Below, piece by piece: positions 9,321 through 17,153 of a DNA stretch of 33,127 nucleotides (positions are counted from its first letter, which is position 1; each line of letters starts with the position of its first letter). The position numbers and the translations under genes were made by a program. The DNA comes from Acidobacteriota bacterium (GTDB lineage: Bacteria; Acidobacteriota; Blastocatellia; Pyrinomonadales; Pyrinomonadaceae): positions 1 through 33,127 of the forward strand of contig JAKQII010000372.1 in NCBI GenBank assembly GCA_029557535.1, given 5' to 3'. The notes beneath the pieces were generated by a model. That model was given only the letters and a program-made list of their open reading frames with translations, was not told the origin of the DNA and did not search any database.

Positions 9321-9325
9321 TAGTT

Positions 9326-11881
9326 ATGGCTAGAGAAAAGAAGATCGTCGAAAACGAGATCAGATCGGTAGAGGGCAAAAGAGGACGCGCCTGGAAGATT
9401 TTTTGGTTTCCGGCGGCCCTGATACTGGCGCTCGCCGCCGGCGGGCTTACCGGAATTCTCGCCGCTTACTACCTGAACAATTCGCGCTATTCGGTCGAAG
9501 TTTCAGCGCTGGCGACCTATCGTCCGCCGCAGGTGACGACGATCTACGCCGACGACGGCGAAACCGTTCTCGCCGAGTTCGCGATAGAAAAACGCATTCC
9601 GATCAAGGATTCGGACATTCCGCAAAACGTCGAAGACGCACTCATTGCGATCGAAGATTATCGCTTTTACAACCACATCGGGATCGATCCGTATCGTCTC
9701 GCCGGCGCGGTATTCAAAAACGTCACCACGGGATCGAAGGAAGGCGCTTCCACGATCACCCAACAGCTGGCGAAGAACCTCTTTCTCTACAAAGATCAGA
9801 CTTATACGCGAAAGGTCAACGAATGGATGGTCGCGCTCCAGATCGAACGCTTTTATACGAAACGCCAGATCCTCGAGATGTACATGAACTACGTCTTTCT
9901 CGGCGCCGGTTCATACGGATTCGAGGCCGGCTCGCGAACGTACTTCGGCAAATCGCTCAATGAACTGACCCTGGATGAGGCCGCATTGCTTGCCGCGATC
10001 CCGAAGTCGCCTGAATACTCGCCGACACGGAATTCGGCCAAGGCCAAAGAACGCCGGAACATCGTGCTCGATCAAATGGGCAAGTATTTCCCCGAGCGGT
10101 ACTCACAGGCACAGATCGACCTTGCAAAAGCCAAAGACATCGAACTCGCGCCGACGGCATATTACCAGAACCAGCCGAAATCGACGGCTTGGGACTATCC
10201 GATCGAAGAAGTCCGGAAATACCTCGAAGACAAGTACACGACCCGTGTTGCGCAGGGCGGTCTGAAAGTCTACACGACGATTAACGTCGAGGCACAGAAA
10301 TTGGCGACCAAGGCCATTCGCGAGGGCTTGCGCCGTTACGACAGAGGCCGTGCGTGGCGTTCGGATTACGAGGATATCCTCGTCGACGACGACAAGAATC
10401 CGCTTACCGATCCGAAGGAGATCGACCGAAAACTCAACAATTTCAAGCATGCCGACTGGTTCGGGGACGATTACAACGAAGGCGAGTATATCAAGGGTCT
10501 GATCACGAAGATCGAAAAGTCGCGCGACGAAGCGACGGTTCGATTCGGAAAATACAGTACGACGATCTCGAGGTCTGACATGGGCCGTGCGGGCAAAGGA
10601 CCCGCGGCTGAATTCAGGCCGGGACTGCTCGCCGAATTCTTGGTCAAGTCCGTCGATAACGACAAACGGACGCTCAAGGTCGAACTGAATCAGGTTCCCG
10701 AGGTCCAGGCGGCGATCGTTTCGATCAACTCGCACACGGGAGAGATCGTGGCGATGGTCGGTGGCTACGACTTCCATACAAGCAAATTCAACAACGCGAC
10801 TCAGGGTCTTCGGCAAACCGGTTCGGCTTACAAACCGTTCATATACACAGCCGCGGTCGAAAACGGCATGACACCGGATTCGGCGGTCAGCGGGGCTCCG
10901 ATCAAGCGAGGTGGCTGGCAGCCGCACAATTACGACGGGTCGCTGAGTCATCCCAACGTCCCGATGAAGATCGCGCTCGCGAAGTCGTACAACCTTGCGG
11001 CGGTCCATCTTCTTGAGCAGGTCGGGATTCAAACGGGCGCGCAGATGGTCCGGCGGTTCGGGATCACGAATCCGATGGCTCCCAGTCTTCCGTCGGCGCT
11101 CGGCGCGTCAGAAGCGTCCTTGCTCGAAATGGTTTCGGCGTACTCGGCGTTTCCGAACAAGGGAATCCGAATCCAGCCGCACTTGATCCGGAAGGTGATG
11201 AGCCGCGACGGCAGTCTTCTTGAGCAATGGGACAACAAGTCGTTCAAGGTCACCAGCGAGTACGTCGCACTGACGATGGTGGAGATGATGCGCGGCGTAA
11301 CGGCCGGTGGCGGAACGGCTCCGGGTGCGAGCGCGGGCGGACAGCCGTTGGCCGGCAAGACCGGAACCGTGAACGACCATACGGACGTTTGGTTCATCGG
11401 ATACACGCCGACCTACGCGACCGGTGTCTGGATGGGTAATCCGCTGCGTAAGGAAAGTCTTGGAGCCGGAATGACCGGCGGTCACGGTGCATTGCCGTAT
11501 TTCAACGCTTTCATGGTTCCGTTCATGAAGGATAAGAAGCGCGAAACATTCCCTAACGCTCCGCCGATGCCGGCCGAGATCAAGCGCGAGGCCGAGCGTC
11601 TCAAGCGCGATCAGCTGGAAATGCTCGAACGGGCCGACCTCGATTCGAAAAAGTCGACGACCAGTACCAAACTCGATAAGACCGGCGAGAATACGACCAC
11701 GACCGACGGATCGACGACGAACGATCCGGCAGGCGGTGAGCCGTCAACCAACGATCGGCCGGTGCGGCCTCAGAACACACCGCGCGTCGAAAACACTCCG
11801 GTCAGGCAGAATCCTCAGCCGACTCCGAAACCGGAAGCGCCGGAAGGCGGCAAGCGAAAAGGCAAGAAAGGGGACGGATAG
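9326..11881 (+). CDS. Class A penicillin-binding protein, PBP1A family
   Basis: This bifunctional enzyme polymerises and crosslinks peptidoglycan. The 851-residue product has a membrane anchor at about residues 27-50, a GT51 glycosyltransferase domain with catalytic Glu110 in IAIEDYRFY and the EGASTITQQLAKN motif at 139-151, and a transpeptidase domain with SxxK at S500-K503 (SAYK), SYN at 554-556 and KTG at 678-680. The last roughly 90 residues form a low-complexity tail rich in Thr, Pro, Asn and Lys that is not part of the catalytic fold. It closes the mre cluster. The ATG follows array D with no Shine-Dalgarno sequence. PBP1A genes are not a universal part of mre clusters, so the linkage suggests a dedicated elongation role; that is inference. 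Confidence 0.94.
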   Translation: MAREKKIVENEIRSVEGKRGRAWKIFWFPAALILALAAGGLTGILAAYYLNNSRYSVEVSALATYRPPQVTTIYADDGETVLAEFAIEKRIPIKDSDIPQNVEDALIAIEDYRFYNHIGIDPYRLAGAVFKNVTTGSKEGASTITQQLAKNLFLYKDQTYTRKVNEWMVALQIERFYTKRQILEMYMNYVFLGAGSYGFEAGSRTYFGKSLNELTLDEAALLAAIPKSPEYSPTRNSAKAKERRNIVLDQMGKYFPERYSQAQIDLAKAKDIELAPTAYYQNQPKSTAWDYPIEEVRKYLEDKYTTRVAQGGLKVYTTINVEAQKLATKAIREGLRRYDRGRAWRSDYEDILVDDDKNPLTDPKEIDRKLNNFKHADWFGDDYNEGEYIKGLITKIEKSRDEATVRFGKYSTTISRSDMGRAGKGPAAEFRPGLLAEFLVKSVDNDKRTLKVELNQVPEVQAAIVSINSHTGEIVAMVGGYDFHTSKFNNATQGLRQTGSAYKPFIYTAAVENGMTPDSAVSGAPIKRGGWQPHNYDGSLSHPNVPMKIALAKSYNLAAVHLLEQVGIQTGAQMVRRFGITNPMAPSLPSALGASEASLLEMVSAYSAFPNKGIRIQPHLIRKVMSRDGSLLEQWDNKSFKVTSEYVALTMVEMMRGVTAGGGTAPGASAGGQPLAGKTGTVNDHTDVWFIGYTPTYATGVWMGNPLRKESLGAGMTGGHGALPYFNAFMVPFMKDKKRETFPNAPPMPAEIKREAERLKRDQLEMLERADLDSKKSTTSTKLDKTGENTTTTDGSTTNDPAGGEPSTNDRPVRPQNTPRVENTPVRQNPQPTPKPEAPEGGKRKGKKGDG

Positions 11882-11889
11882 GCCAAGTA

Positions 11890-11960
11890 AAAAGGCAAGA
11901 GTGGAAAAGGCGAAAAGCAACGGTATTAACCAAAACTTTTCGCCTTCTACTTTTGCCTTG
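11890..11960. repeat. Hairpin element E between convergent genes (likely bidirectional terminator)
   Basis: The arm at 11892-11917 is matched by 11936-11959 with only a few mismatches and a two-base bulge, giving a stem of about 24 bp around an 18-base loop. The arms look like repeated AAAAGGC/AAAAGGCG words and their complement, with a period near eight that is less clean than in the other arrays. It sits ten bases after the PBP1A stop and before the convergent esterase gene, so it could end transcription from both sides. Confidence 0.7.
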
Positions 11961-11976
11961 CTTCATCCCTCTTCCG

Positions 11977-12714
11977 TCATCCCTGTGTGAACCGTCCGAG
12001 GTAGTGCGGCAGCATCTTGCGCCACCAGACCCAGTCGTGAGCGACGTCGTGTCCCCATATCTCAAGAAGATGCGGGATGCCCTTTGAATGAAGAACGCGC
12101 GACAGATCGCGGCTCCGGTCCGGCGCTTCGTAATTTCCCTGACCGGTAACGATGACGATCGAATCGGACTGACGAAGTCGAGGCAGATGATAGTTGTCGT
12201 TAAGGTTCTTGAGATACATCATCGGGTTGTTGAAGTAGACGTTCTCGTCGTAATGACTCTCAAGATAGTTGTAGATGTCGTAGCTCCCGCTCATCGCGAT
12301 GGTTCCACGGAAAAGATCCGAGTGCTTGAAGTAGGTGTTCGCGGCGAGATAGGCTCCGAGGCTCGCGCCGGTTGTCAGCGGACGCGCATCCCCGCCGCAC
12401 TCGTTACGGATCAGCGGCAAAACCTCGTCGCAGATGTAGCGGTCGTAACGCGTCAGCATCTCGACCTTCCAACCCGGATGCGAATTTCGGTTCAACAGGC
12501 TGTATTTGTTGACCGAGTTGATCGAATACGCGCGGATCAAGCCGTTCTCGATGAAATACTTGATCGCGTCGATCAGGTAAAAGCGTTCATATTCAAGATA
12601 GTCCGCCGCCGCGGTGGGAAACATAAGCAGCGGATAGCCCGCGTGGCCGTAGGCCACGAGCGGCATGTCCATTCCAAGGTTGTGGCTGAACCACGATGTC
12701 GTATCACGTCTCAT
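11977..12714 (-). CDS. Esterase of the alpha/beta hydrolase (putative esterase/Fes) type
   Basis: The 245-residue protein has the alpha/beta hydrolase nucleophile elbow G116-A-S118-L-G, with Ser118 as the probable nucleophile, and a C-terminal GHDVAHDW motif with His226 as the probable catalytic histidine. An acidic residue near GNYEAPDR (about 193-200) could complete the triad. No signal peptide is present, so the enzyme is probably cytosolic. Proteins of this type hydrolyse small or siderophore-like esters; the substrate cannot be read from sequence. GGAG lies eight bases before the ATG, which fixes the start. It is the last gene of a - strand set after lipB and the HEAT-like lipoprotein, 69 bases downstream of the latter. 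An exclusive role with those neighbours is not evident. Confidence 0.85.
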   Translation of the reverse strand: MRRDTTSWFSHNLGMDMPLVAYGHAGYPLLMFPTAAADYLEYERFYLIDAIKYFIENGLIRAYSINSVNKYSLLNRNSHPGWKVEMLTRYDRYICDEVLPLIRNECGGDARPLTTGASLGAYLAANTYFKHSDLFRGTIAMSGSYDIYNYLESHYDENVYFNNPMMYLKNLNDNYHLPRLRQSDSIVIVTGQGNYEAPDRSRDLSRVLHSKGIPHLLEIWGHDVAHDWVWWRKMLPHYLGRFTQG

Positions 12715-12783
12715 TAAGATAGCTCCGATAAGATTTTGATAAAAAGTTCAAATTCACGAGGTTATTAGAAATCCGCATTAAAC

Positions 12784-13539
12784 TCAAGGCGTTGGCTTAG
12801 CCGGCTTGATCGCTGACGAAAGTTCGGCGGCGATCGGACCAAGTTCAGGATCTTTCTTGAAGGCGTCGATCTTCGCGATCGTTTCGGCCGAGGTCCCGGT
12901 TTCGATGATCGAATCCGAATACGAGATCAGTTTGGCAACCGCGTTCCTGACGTTCTTTGGCTGTTTCGAAAGCGCCGCAAGAAATGGCTTTGTTGATTTC
13001 TGCGCTTCGTCGACGAAAAAGAACGTCAATACTTCACCCAGATGCCCGTCCGATGACGGCGCTGCCTCAAAAAGTACCGGAAGAAGCTCGTCGCGGCCAT
13101 CACCGGCGAGCGAGGCAACATGTTCAATCGCCTCGATCCTGATCGAAATATCCTTCGATTTCGTCGCTTTGAGGAGACAGTCGATGTTGTCTTTCGCGTC
13201 GACATCAAGCGTGGCCAAGTAATACGCGGCCTTCAGGCGCAGCAACTGGTCACTGCGTTCACCGCCAAAGTTCCGGTCGCCTTTTCGGATGCCGTTGTTT
13301 TTGATCGATTGCACGACCGCGATGACCCGCTCTTTCGGCAACTTCCTCAATTCCTCAAGGTTGCCGTCGCCTTCGCCGAGTCCGCTTTCGATAAACATCT
13401 CCCGGATCGCATCGTCGGACGGTTCGGTCTGCGATTCGAGGTTGTTCATCGAGCTGTTCTCGATCTGCTCGTTGATCGTTGAACATGCGGAGGAGAGAAT
13501 TGCGATCAAGGCCACAAAGATCAACAGTGTATTTTTCAT
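12784..13539 (-). CDS. Lipoprotein with HEAT-like helical repeats
   Basis: The 251-residue product has a signal peptide with a lipobox (ILSSAC, Cys19), so it should be lipid-anchored in the envelope. The mature part is helical with HEAT-like alternation, clearest at about residues 95-170 (LLRLKAAYYLATL, ISIRIEAIEHVASLAGDG, ELLPVLFEAA), which suggests a protein-binding scaffold. The tail is rich in Lys, Pro and Ala. It starts 15 bases after the lipB stop on the same strand, and a GAGGGTG just upstream overlaps the lipB end, so the two are probably co-transcribed. No enzymatic motif is seen and the partner is unknown. Confidence 0.7.
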   Translation of the reverse strand: MKNTLLIFVALIAILSSACSTINEQIENSSMNNLESQTEPSDDAIREMFIESGLGEGDGNLEELRKLPKERVIAVVQSIKNNGIRKGDRNFGGERSDQLLRLKAAYYLATLDVDAKDNIDCLLKATKSKDISIRIEAIEHVASLAGDGRDELLPVLFEAAPSSDGHLGEVLTFFFVDEAQKSTKPFLAALSKQPKNVRNAVAKLISYSDSIIETGTSAETIAKIDAFKKDPELGPIAAELSSAIKPAKPTP

Positions 13540-13554
13540 CTCAGACCGGCACCC

Positions 13555-14193
13555 TCAATACTCAAATACTTCAAGGAAGTGTCCGACGATTCGCTCTTCG
13601 ACCTCACTTATCGGAACTTCGCGACCGAGAAGGCGCTCCATTGAAGTCACCGGTTCCCCCTCGCAGGCGATGATCCAGTTGAAGTAACTGAGGTCCGTAT
13701 TCACATTGAGCGCAAAACCGTGCGTCGTCACCCAACGCTTCAGGTGAACGCCGATCGCAGCGATCTTTCCTTCCCTCGTGTGAACCCCGGTCAAGCCGTC
13801 GATCCTGAAGCTCTCGATCCCATAATCAGCCATCGTCCGGATCAGCACTTCCTCGAGATTCCGGACAAAAAGATGAACGTCTTCCTTGAACGAACTGAGA
13901 TTTATGATCGGGTACCCGACGATCTGTCCGAGCCCGTGATATGTCACCTTTCCGCCGCGGTTGATCTCGAAAACTTCGGCTCCGATCGTCTTCAGAACGT
14001 CCGGACTCGCCAGCACGCCGTTCACTTTCGCGCGCCGTCCGATCGTGAAAACATGCGGATGCTCGAGCAAGAGAAGATAGTCGCGAACGCGTTCCGCGAT
14101 GACTTCCCTTTCCAGGTTTTCCTGCAGTTCAAGTCCTTCCGCATAGCCGATGCGGCCAAGGCGGCGAACTTCAAGAGCCCTTTTCAGCATCAT
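13555..14193 (-). CDS. lipB: Octanoyl-[acyl carrier protein]:protein N-octanoyltransferase
   Basis: LipB moves octanoyl groups from acyl carrier protein to lipoyl domains of dehydrogenase complexes and the glycine cleavage H protein, the first step of lipoate assembly. The 212-residue product is full length. It shows the RGGKVTYHGLGQ motif at about 79-90, Lys143 in EGKIAAIG and Cys177 in IIACEGEP, which correspond to the catalytic Lys and Cys of the family, and THGFALNVN at 157-165. Two ATG codons stand in tandem (14193 and 14190) with no Shine-Dalgarno sequence. lipA is not in the window. The gene is divergent from the secreted protein gene at 14240 with a 46-base shared upstream region. Confidence 0.95.
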   Translation of the reverse strand: MMLKRALEVRRLGRIGYAEGLELQENLEREVIAERVRDYLLLLEHPHVFTIGRRAKVNGVLASPDVLKTIGAEVFEINRGGKVTYHGLGQIVGYPIINLSSFKEDVHLFVRNLEEVLIRTMADYGIESFRIDGLTGVHTREGKIAAIGVHLKRWVTTHGFALNVNTDLSYFNWIIACEGEPVTSMERLLGREVPISEVEERIVGHFLEVFEY

Positions 14194-14239
14194 TCATATG
14201 ATAAAATTTCGGAATCGAAATTACTATCAAACCAAAACT

Positions 14240-14758
14240 ATGAATCTGAAGAGCACGCTCGCAGTTTTCGGCATCATCGCGGTCTTGGCCTTTTCGGCGT
14301 CGGCGCAGCGAAAAAAAACGACCACGACGACGGTCAAGAAACCCGCGGTCACGACGACCAATAATCTTGAGATCAAGCAGAGCGCCGACAAGGTCACTGT
14401 GCAATTGAAGAACGTGACCGCGTTCATCTACAAGCTAGGCGGGATCGCAACCGGGCTCGAAGACGCCGACAAGGATGCGAAAGCGGGCAAGCTGTCGCGC
14501 GCCGCGATCGACAGAAACAACGAGTTCAAAAGCGCGGTCGTTCAGAGCATACGCAATCTGAAGGCGGGACTCGCGGCGCTGGAGATCGAGTTTCGAACTA
14601 AGGCATCGATCAAACCTTATCTTGTTCAGGTCAACGGCGTCACGGATCTGGCGACGCAGTCGGAAGATCTCGCGCTTGCCGGTCAATTCACGAATTCGGG
14701 CAAAAGTTTGATTCAAGTGGTTGAGAAACTGGCCGATACGTTGGCAGCAATGCCTTGA
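14240..14758 (+). CDS. Small secreted helical protein, unknown function
   Basis: The 172-residue product begins with a clear signal peptide (MNLKSTLAVFGIIAVLAFSASAQ) followed by a Lys/Thr-rich linker with five consecutive threonines. The rest is predicted helical with no cysteine and no recognised catalytic motif. The ATG at 14240 is chosen over an upstream in-frame codon at 14150, because it begins the signal peptide and because the longer form would overlap lipB. There is no good Shine-Dalgarno sequence. Array F begins two bases after the stop. I do not recognise the family; export to the periplasm is the only confident inference. Confidence 0.65.
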   Translation: MNLKSTLAVFGIIAVLAFSASAQRKKTTTTTVKKPAVTTTNNLEIKQSADKVTVQLKNVTAFIYKLGGIATGLEDADKDAKAGKLSRAAIDRNNEFKSAVVQSIRNLKAGLAALEIEFRTKASIKPYLVQVNGVTDLATQSEDLALAGQFTNSGKSLIQVVEKLADTLAAMP

Positions 14759-14760
14759 CG

Positions 14761-14880
14761 GTGAGCAGTGAGCAGTGAGCAGTGAGCAGTGAGCAGTGGT
14801 CAGTGGTCGGTGGTCCGTGTCAACCGTCTACTGTCTACCGTCTACTGTCTACCGTCTACTGACTACCGTCTACTGACTAC
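14761..14880. repeat. Heptamer array F, 8 + 8 units around an 8-base spacer
   Basis: The first block at 14761-14816 is exactly eight heptamers: GTGAGCA five times, then GTGGTCA, GTGGTCG and GTGGTCC. An 8-base spacer (14817-14824) follows. The second block at 14825-14880 is exactly eight heptamers of the form YGWCTAC, alternating CGTCTAC with TGTCTAC or TGACTAC. The blocks are only partly complementary. The stop codon of the convergent thioredoxin-fold gene (14877-14879) lies inside the last heptamer. GTGAGCA is shared with array C and GTGGTCA with array A. Confidence 0.92.
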
Positions 14881-15542
14881 TTCCGGGGCTTTTTCAAAAC
14901 CGTCGCTTTCGGATCGCAAACTTCAACAGCTTTCGTTCTCTCGATCAGTTCGGAGGTCGGATTCACGGGGGGCAAGCCGAGCTTTTCCCTGATAAAAGCT
15001 TCGGCTTCCGCCTCGACCAGTTCACCGGCCGAGACAAAAGCGCGTTTGGCCAGCACGTCACCGTTCGTCTCAAATTCGGCAGGCAATAAAAACACATTGA
15101 GCGGTGAACCCCACTTGCGGGTGTCGCCGATTGCCGTCCGATATTGGTAGTGAGTCGTCTTCAACCGGTCGCCGGTCGATTGCGACTCAATGACGACCGG
15201 AAATGTGATCTTCTTGAACGAGATGTCGAACTTAGTTGCCTCAACGGAGTCATAGCCGGCGACGCCAATCACGTCCAATCCCCTGTCCTTGTACTTTTCG
15301 TAAAGGCGCAAAACGATCGGCGACTCGTGCCGCCAGTTGTGGCACCAAGCCGAAAAATAGACGACAAGGACCAGTTTCTTACCGGCGGCAAACTTCCGGA
15401 GCTCGACCTTTCCGCCTTCCGGTTTCTTGAATTCCCAGTTGTTGTAGTCCATCTGCTTTTCGACGATCGGCGCCGTTTCGTCCTGTGAAAAAGCGACGAC
15501 CGACCCGATCAGCAGCACAAACACCAAGACCAATGACTTCAT
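14877..15542 (-). CDS. Exported thioredoxin-fold (TlpA-like) protein lacking the CxxC pair
   Basis: The 221-residue product has a signal peptide (MKSLVLVFVLLIGSVVAFSQ) and a TlpA/AhpC-type fold with VLVVYFSAWCHNWRHE at the active-site position. Only Cys67 is present; the resolving cysteine of a CxxC motif is replaced by Trp70. The protein is therefore unlikely to be an ordinary disulfide reductase and may act as a one-cysteine peroxidase, a chaperone or a binding protein. The start at 15542 is preferred because GAGG lies nine bases before it and the signal peptide follows at once; an in-frame ATG at 15557 would include the GAGG in the coding region. A second cysteine near the C-terminus (VCDPK) is distant. 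Confidence 0.75.
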   Translation of the reverse strand: MKSLVLVFVLLIGSVVAFSQDETAPIVEKQMDYNNWEFKKPEGGKVELRKFAAGKKLVLVVYFSAWCHNWRHESPIVLRLYEKYKDRGLDVIGVAGYDSVEATKFDISFKKITFPVVIESQSTGDRLKTTHYQYRTAIGDTRKWGSPLNVFLLPAEFETNGDVLAKRAFVSAGELVEAEAEAFIREKLGLPPVNPTSELIERTKAVEVCDPKATVLKKPRK

Positions 15543-15646
15543 AGACCGGAACCTCATGGAATAGAGACTAATGGCTCAGATGCTGAAAAACAAGTTCTTT
15601 ATGCCCGTCGGTCGCGTCGGCTTTTCTCGCTCCGCGCGAAGTGTTC

Positions 15647-15652
15647 TATAAT
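15647..15652 (+). promoter_or_regulatory. Consensus -10 box before the gene at 15671
   Basis: TATAAT at 15647-15652 matches the sigma70 -10 consensus fully. The -35 position is poor (TTCTCG at 15624-15629). Initiation about seven bases downstream would give a leader of only about a dozen bases, in line with the lack of a ribosome-binding site. Confidence 0.45.
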
Positions 15653-15670
15653 TTTCCTGTTCAAAAAGTT

Positions 15671-16099
15671 ATGAGCAATCAAGTCACAGTATCGGACATT
15701 TTTCGGCGCGCGATGGAAATCCGCAAATCGGATCCGAGTGGATCGATGAACGAGGTGAAATCGCGGATCGTCAGCGAGTTCAACGGAAAGGCGTTCCCGT
15801 CAACGGCCTATCTGACAATCCCCGAAATGGACAACATCGCTCCCGAGGAAGACTGGACGGCCGGACTTCCCATAGTTTTGCGAGGAATTCAGAACGAGGA
15901 TTGGAACGACGTCGCACTCGGGATCATCATCAGCCTCGAACAGGTCGAAAATTATCCCAAGATGTCCGGCCGCGAGGATGATCCGGCCAAAGATTGGCGC
16001 AACCGTCAAAAGGGCATCGAAGAAGCGAACGCCAAGAACATGTCGAAGTGGATGCCGGATGATCTGATGAACCTGGCGAAGCGATCGGCAAAGCAATAG
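15671..16099 (+). CDS. Hypothetical cytosolic protein, 142 residues
   Basis: The protein is soluble and mixed helical, with no signal peptide or membrane segment. The N-terminal part (VSDIFRRAMEIRKSDPSGSMNEVKSRIVSEF) looks like a helical pair and the centre is acidic (IAPEEDWTAG). A basic tail ends in AKRSAKQ. I do not recognise the family. The ATG at 15671 is chosen over a GTG at 15641, because the upstream codons overlap the TATAAT -10 box. The quinone oxidoreductase follows after 76 bases on the same strand; a shared transcript is possible but nothing ties the functions together. Confidence 0.6.
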   Translation: MSNQVTVSDIFRRAMEIRKSDPSGSMNEVKSRIVSEFNGKAFPSTAYLTIPEMDNIAPEEDWTAGLPIVLRGIQNEDWNDVALGIIISLEQVENYPKMSGREDDPAKDWRNRQKGIEEANAKNMSKWMPDDLMNLAKRSAKQ

Positions 16100-16175
16100 G
16101 GCGGCAATAGCCGGCCGCAAATGATCGCGGATCGCGCGGATGATCTTCGCGTGGTCCGCTTCGCATTTTAAATTT

Positions 16176-17153
16176 ATGAAAGCAGTTCACATCGATGAAT
16201 TCGGCGACGCCGCGAATCTGTCCTTTCGAGAAGTCGAGGAACCTCCGGCGCCACACGGCACGGGCGTACTGGTTAACGTCAAGGCCGCGGCGCTCAACCG
16301 GGCGGATCTGCTTCAGCGACAGGGACTCTATCCGGCCCCGAAGGGCTATCCTGAACGTATTCCCGGACTCGAGTTCGCCGGAACCGTTGCCGCCGTCGGC
16401 GAAAGCGTTTCGAAATTTGCGATCGGCGACCGGGTTTTCGGGATCACCGCCGGCGGAGCCCAGGCGGAATTCCTGTTGACCGACGAATCATTGCTGATCG
16501 AAATTCCCGAGAGACTCTCATACGCTGAGGCGGCAGCGATTCCGGAGGCGTTCATCACGGCTCACGACGCCATCATTACCCAAGGAAAGCTCGCGCGAGA
16601 TGAAACCGTGCTGATTCACGCGGTCGGTTCCGGTGTCGGACTGGCCGCGCTTCAGATCGCAAAATCGGTCGGAGCAAGTGTAATCGGGACATCAAGGACG
16701 ACAGCGAAGCTCGATCGTTGTCTTGATTTTGGACTGGATTCCGGACTTTCGGGCGAAAATTTCGCCGAACACGTAGTCGGACTGACCAGCGGCCGCGGCG
16801 CCGACGTGATTCTCGATCTTGTCGGGGCGAAGGTCTTCGGCGGAAATCTGAAATGCGCCGCGTTGAAGGGACGAATCGTGCTCGTTGGGTTGGTAGGCGG
16901 ACGCAAGGCAGAATTCGATCTTGGGGTTGCTCTGACAAAACGACTTTCGATAATAGGAACGGTTTTGCGGTCCCGGTCGCTTGAGGAAAAGGCGGACGCG
17001 ACGCGGAAGTTCACCGAAGAGGTCGTGCCGCTGATTGATTCCGGGGAGATCGTTCCGAATGTCGATCGCGTTTTTTGCGCGAGCGAGGTCGCCGAAGCGC
17101 ATCGATATCTTGAATCGAATCAGAGTTTTGGGAAGGTGATCCTCGAGCTCTAG
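16176..17153 (+). CDS. NAD(P)H quinone oxidoreductase, zinc-free MDR/PIG3 type
   Basis: The 325-residue product matches the length of the PIG3-like quinone oxidoreductases, which reduce quinones with NADPH. It has the GroES-like N-terminal domain (AAALNRADLLQRQGLYP at about 39-55, PGLEFAGTV) and a Rossmann domain with AVGSGVGLAALQIAK near 147-161. The cysteine and histidine ligands for zinc of true alcohol dehydrogenases are absent. The ATG at 16176 is chosen because family members start with MKAV; an upstream in-frame codon at 16140 adds 12 unrelated residues. The stop shares the four bases CTAG with the stop of the convergent small gene. Confidence 0.9.
   Translation: MKAVHIDEFGDAANLSFREVEEPPAPHGTGVLVNVKAAALNRADLLQRQGLYPAPKGYPERIPGLEFAGTVAAVGESVSKFAIGDRVFGITAGGAQAEFLLTDESLLIEIPERLSYAEAAAIPEAFITAHDAIITQGKLARDETVLIHAVGSGVGLAALQIAKSVGASVIGTSRTTAKLDRCLDFGLDSGLSGENFAEHVVGLTSGRGADVILDLVGAKVFGGNLKCAALKGRIVLVGLVGGRKAEFDLGVALTKRLSIIGTVLRSRSLEEKADATRKFTEEVVPLIDSGEIVPNVDRVFCASEVAEAHRYLESNQSFGKVILEL

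Noticed and set aside
10103-11032. 309-codon frame opposite the PBP1A gene
   Set aside because: The PBP1A frame has all catalytic motifs; the antisense product has no coherent domain.
12088-12717. 209-codon + strand frame opposite the esterase
   Set aside because: It is antisense to a gene with an intact catalytic elbow and ribosome-binding site; its product is low-complexity and Arg/Val-rich.
14761-14880. CRISPR-like array
   Set aside because: Units are seven bases in direct tandem with no unique spacers, far from CRISPR repeat-spacer geometry, and no cas gene is present.
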